Shown here one piece after another: positions 63,910 through 64,000 of a stretch of DNA of 64,000 nucleotides. The stretch covers positions 62,001-126,000 of the forward strand of contig NZ_FNQN01000003.1 of NCBI RefSeq assembly GCF_900107645.1, written 5' to 3'. Position 1 is the first letter of the stretch; each line of letters begins with the position of its first letter. The translations under genes were made by a program, and so were the position numbers. Source of the DNA: Desulfuromusa kysingii. GTDB taxonomy: Bacteria; Desulfobacterota; Desulfuromonadia; Desulfuromonadales; Geopsychrobacteraceae. The notes below the pieces were generated by a model. The model saw only the letters and a program-made list of their open reading frames with translations. It did not search any database and was not told the origin of the DNA.

Positions 63910-64000
63910 ATGCAACCAGTCAATTTACGCAAGTGGAAATTACGGGCTGAACATCTGCAACAAGAACAGATCGAATCTCTAGGTAAAGAGTTGGATATCC
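63910..64000 (+). CDS. recJ: Probable single-strand DNA exonuclease RecJ, first codons (partial)
   Basis: The last 91 nt read in frame as MQPVNLRKWKLRAEHLQQ and onward to the window edge, about 30 codons. This resembles the short pre-DHH N-terminus of RecJ proteins, and recJ follows secDF in related genomes (recalled, not checked). RecJ degrades single-stranded DNA 5'-3' in recombination and repair. No catalytic motif is within view. GAGGTG lies 12 nt before ATG 63910; TTG 63907 or GTG 63895 are other starts. Confidence 0.55.
   Translation, partial: MQPVNLRKWKLRAEHLQQEQIESLGKELDI

Overview
The window reads as one contiguous chromosome segment of a Gram-negative anaerobe of the Desulfuromonadales/Geobacter-Pelobacter-Desulfuromonas type (inference). 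Signs for this are the order rpsB-tsf-pyrH-frr-ferredoxin-uppS-cdsA-dxr-rseP, the ilvBN-psd-pssA-leuA group with a T-box in front of leuA, the queA-tgt-yajC-secDF block, a multihaem c-type cytochrome lipoprotein and a 2[4Fe-4S] ferredoxin. Most genes sit close to 50% G+C. I found no rRNA, tRNA, insertion sequence, prophage or CRISPR array.

Layout. 0-7.9 kb is a housekeeping run: translation factors (rpsB tail, tsf, frr), UMP kinase, a tiny ferredoxin, undecaprenyl and phospholipid precursor synthesis (uppS, cdsA with an apparent ATT start), the MEP pathway (dxr), RseP protease and tsaB. 8.1-23.1 kb is branched-chain amino-acid synthesis: ilvB, ilvN, two phosphatidylethanolamine genes (psd, pssA), a leucine T-box, leuA, leuC, leuD, ilvD and leuB, interrupted by a minus-strand hybrid histidine kinase and a DsbC-like periplasmic protein. 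ilvC is absent from its usual place. 23.2-26.8 kb carries a solitary EcfT, truA, rplM-rpsI and argC.

26.9-32.7 kb holds less familiar genes: a degenerate membrane pseudokinase with TPR and NTF2-like domains, coupled to an L,D-transpeptidase with the same C-terminal fold; a DUF1858-like redox protein; and a DUF2157/DUF4824-like membrane pair. 32.7-39.6 kb has an alpha/beta hydrolase, an ATP-type phosphofructokinase, a pentapeptide-repeat protein, an MFS exporter, and a MocR regulator divergent from a DUF1127 peptide and a LysE exporter. 40.0-46.4 kb is a complete TetR-controlled RND tripartite efflux operon.

46.6-57.2 kb is the most interesting accessory region. A GntR/FCD regulator is divergent from a TRAP transporter (dctP, dctQ, dctM), an ABM-domain protein, an iron-dependent alcohol dehydrogenase, a YdiJ-type FAD/Fe-S D-2-hydroxyacid dehydrogenase and an aldehyde dehydrogenase resembling 2-oxoglutarate-semialdehyde dehydrogenases. 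The enzymes fit a route that takes up a hydroxy acid and feeds 2-oxoglutarate or succinate to the TCA cycle. Two nearly identical palindromes (GTTGC-NN-GCAAC), one by the regulator gene and one before the FAD/Fe-S gene, are candidate operators. dctQ is a pronounced AT-rich island.

57.2-64 kb: a trihaem cytochrome lipoprotein, then the queuosine genes queA and tgt, the Sec accessory genes yajC, secD and secF, a TPR membrane protein and the first codons of a probable recJ.
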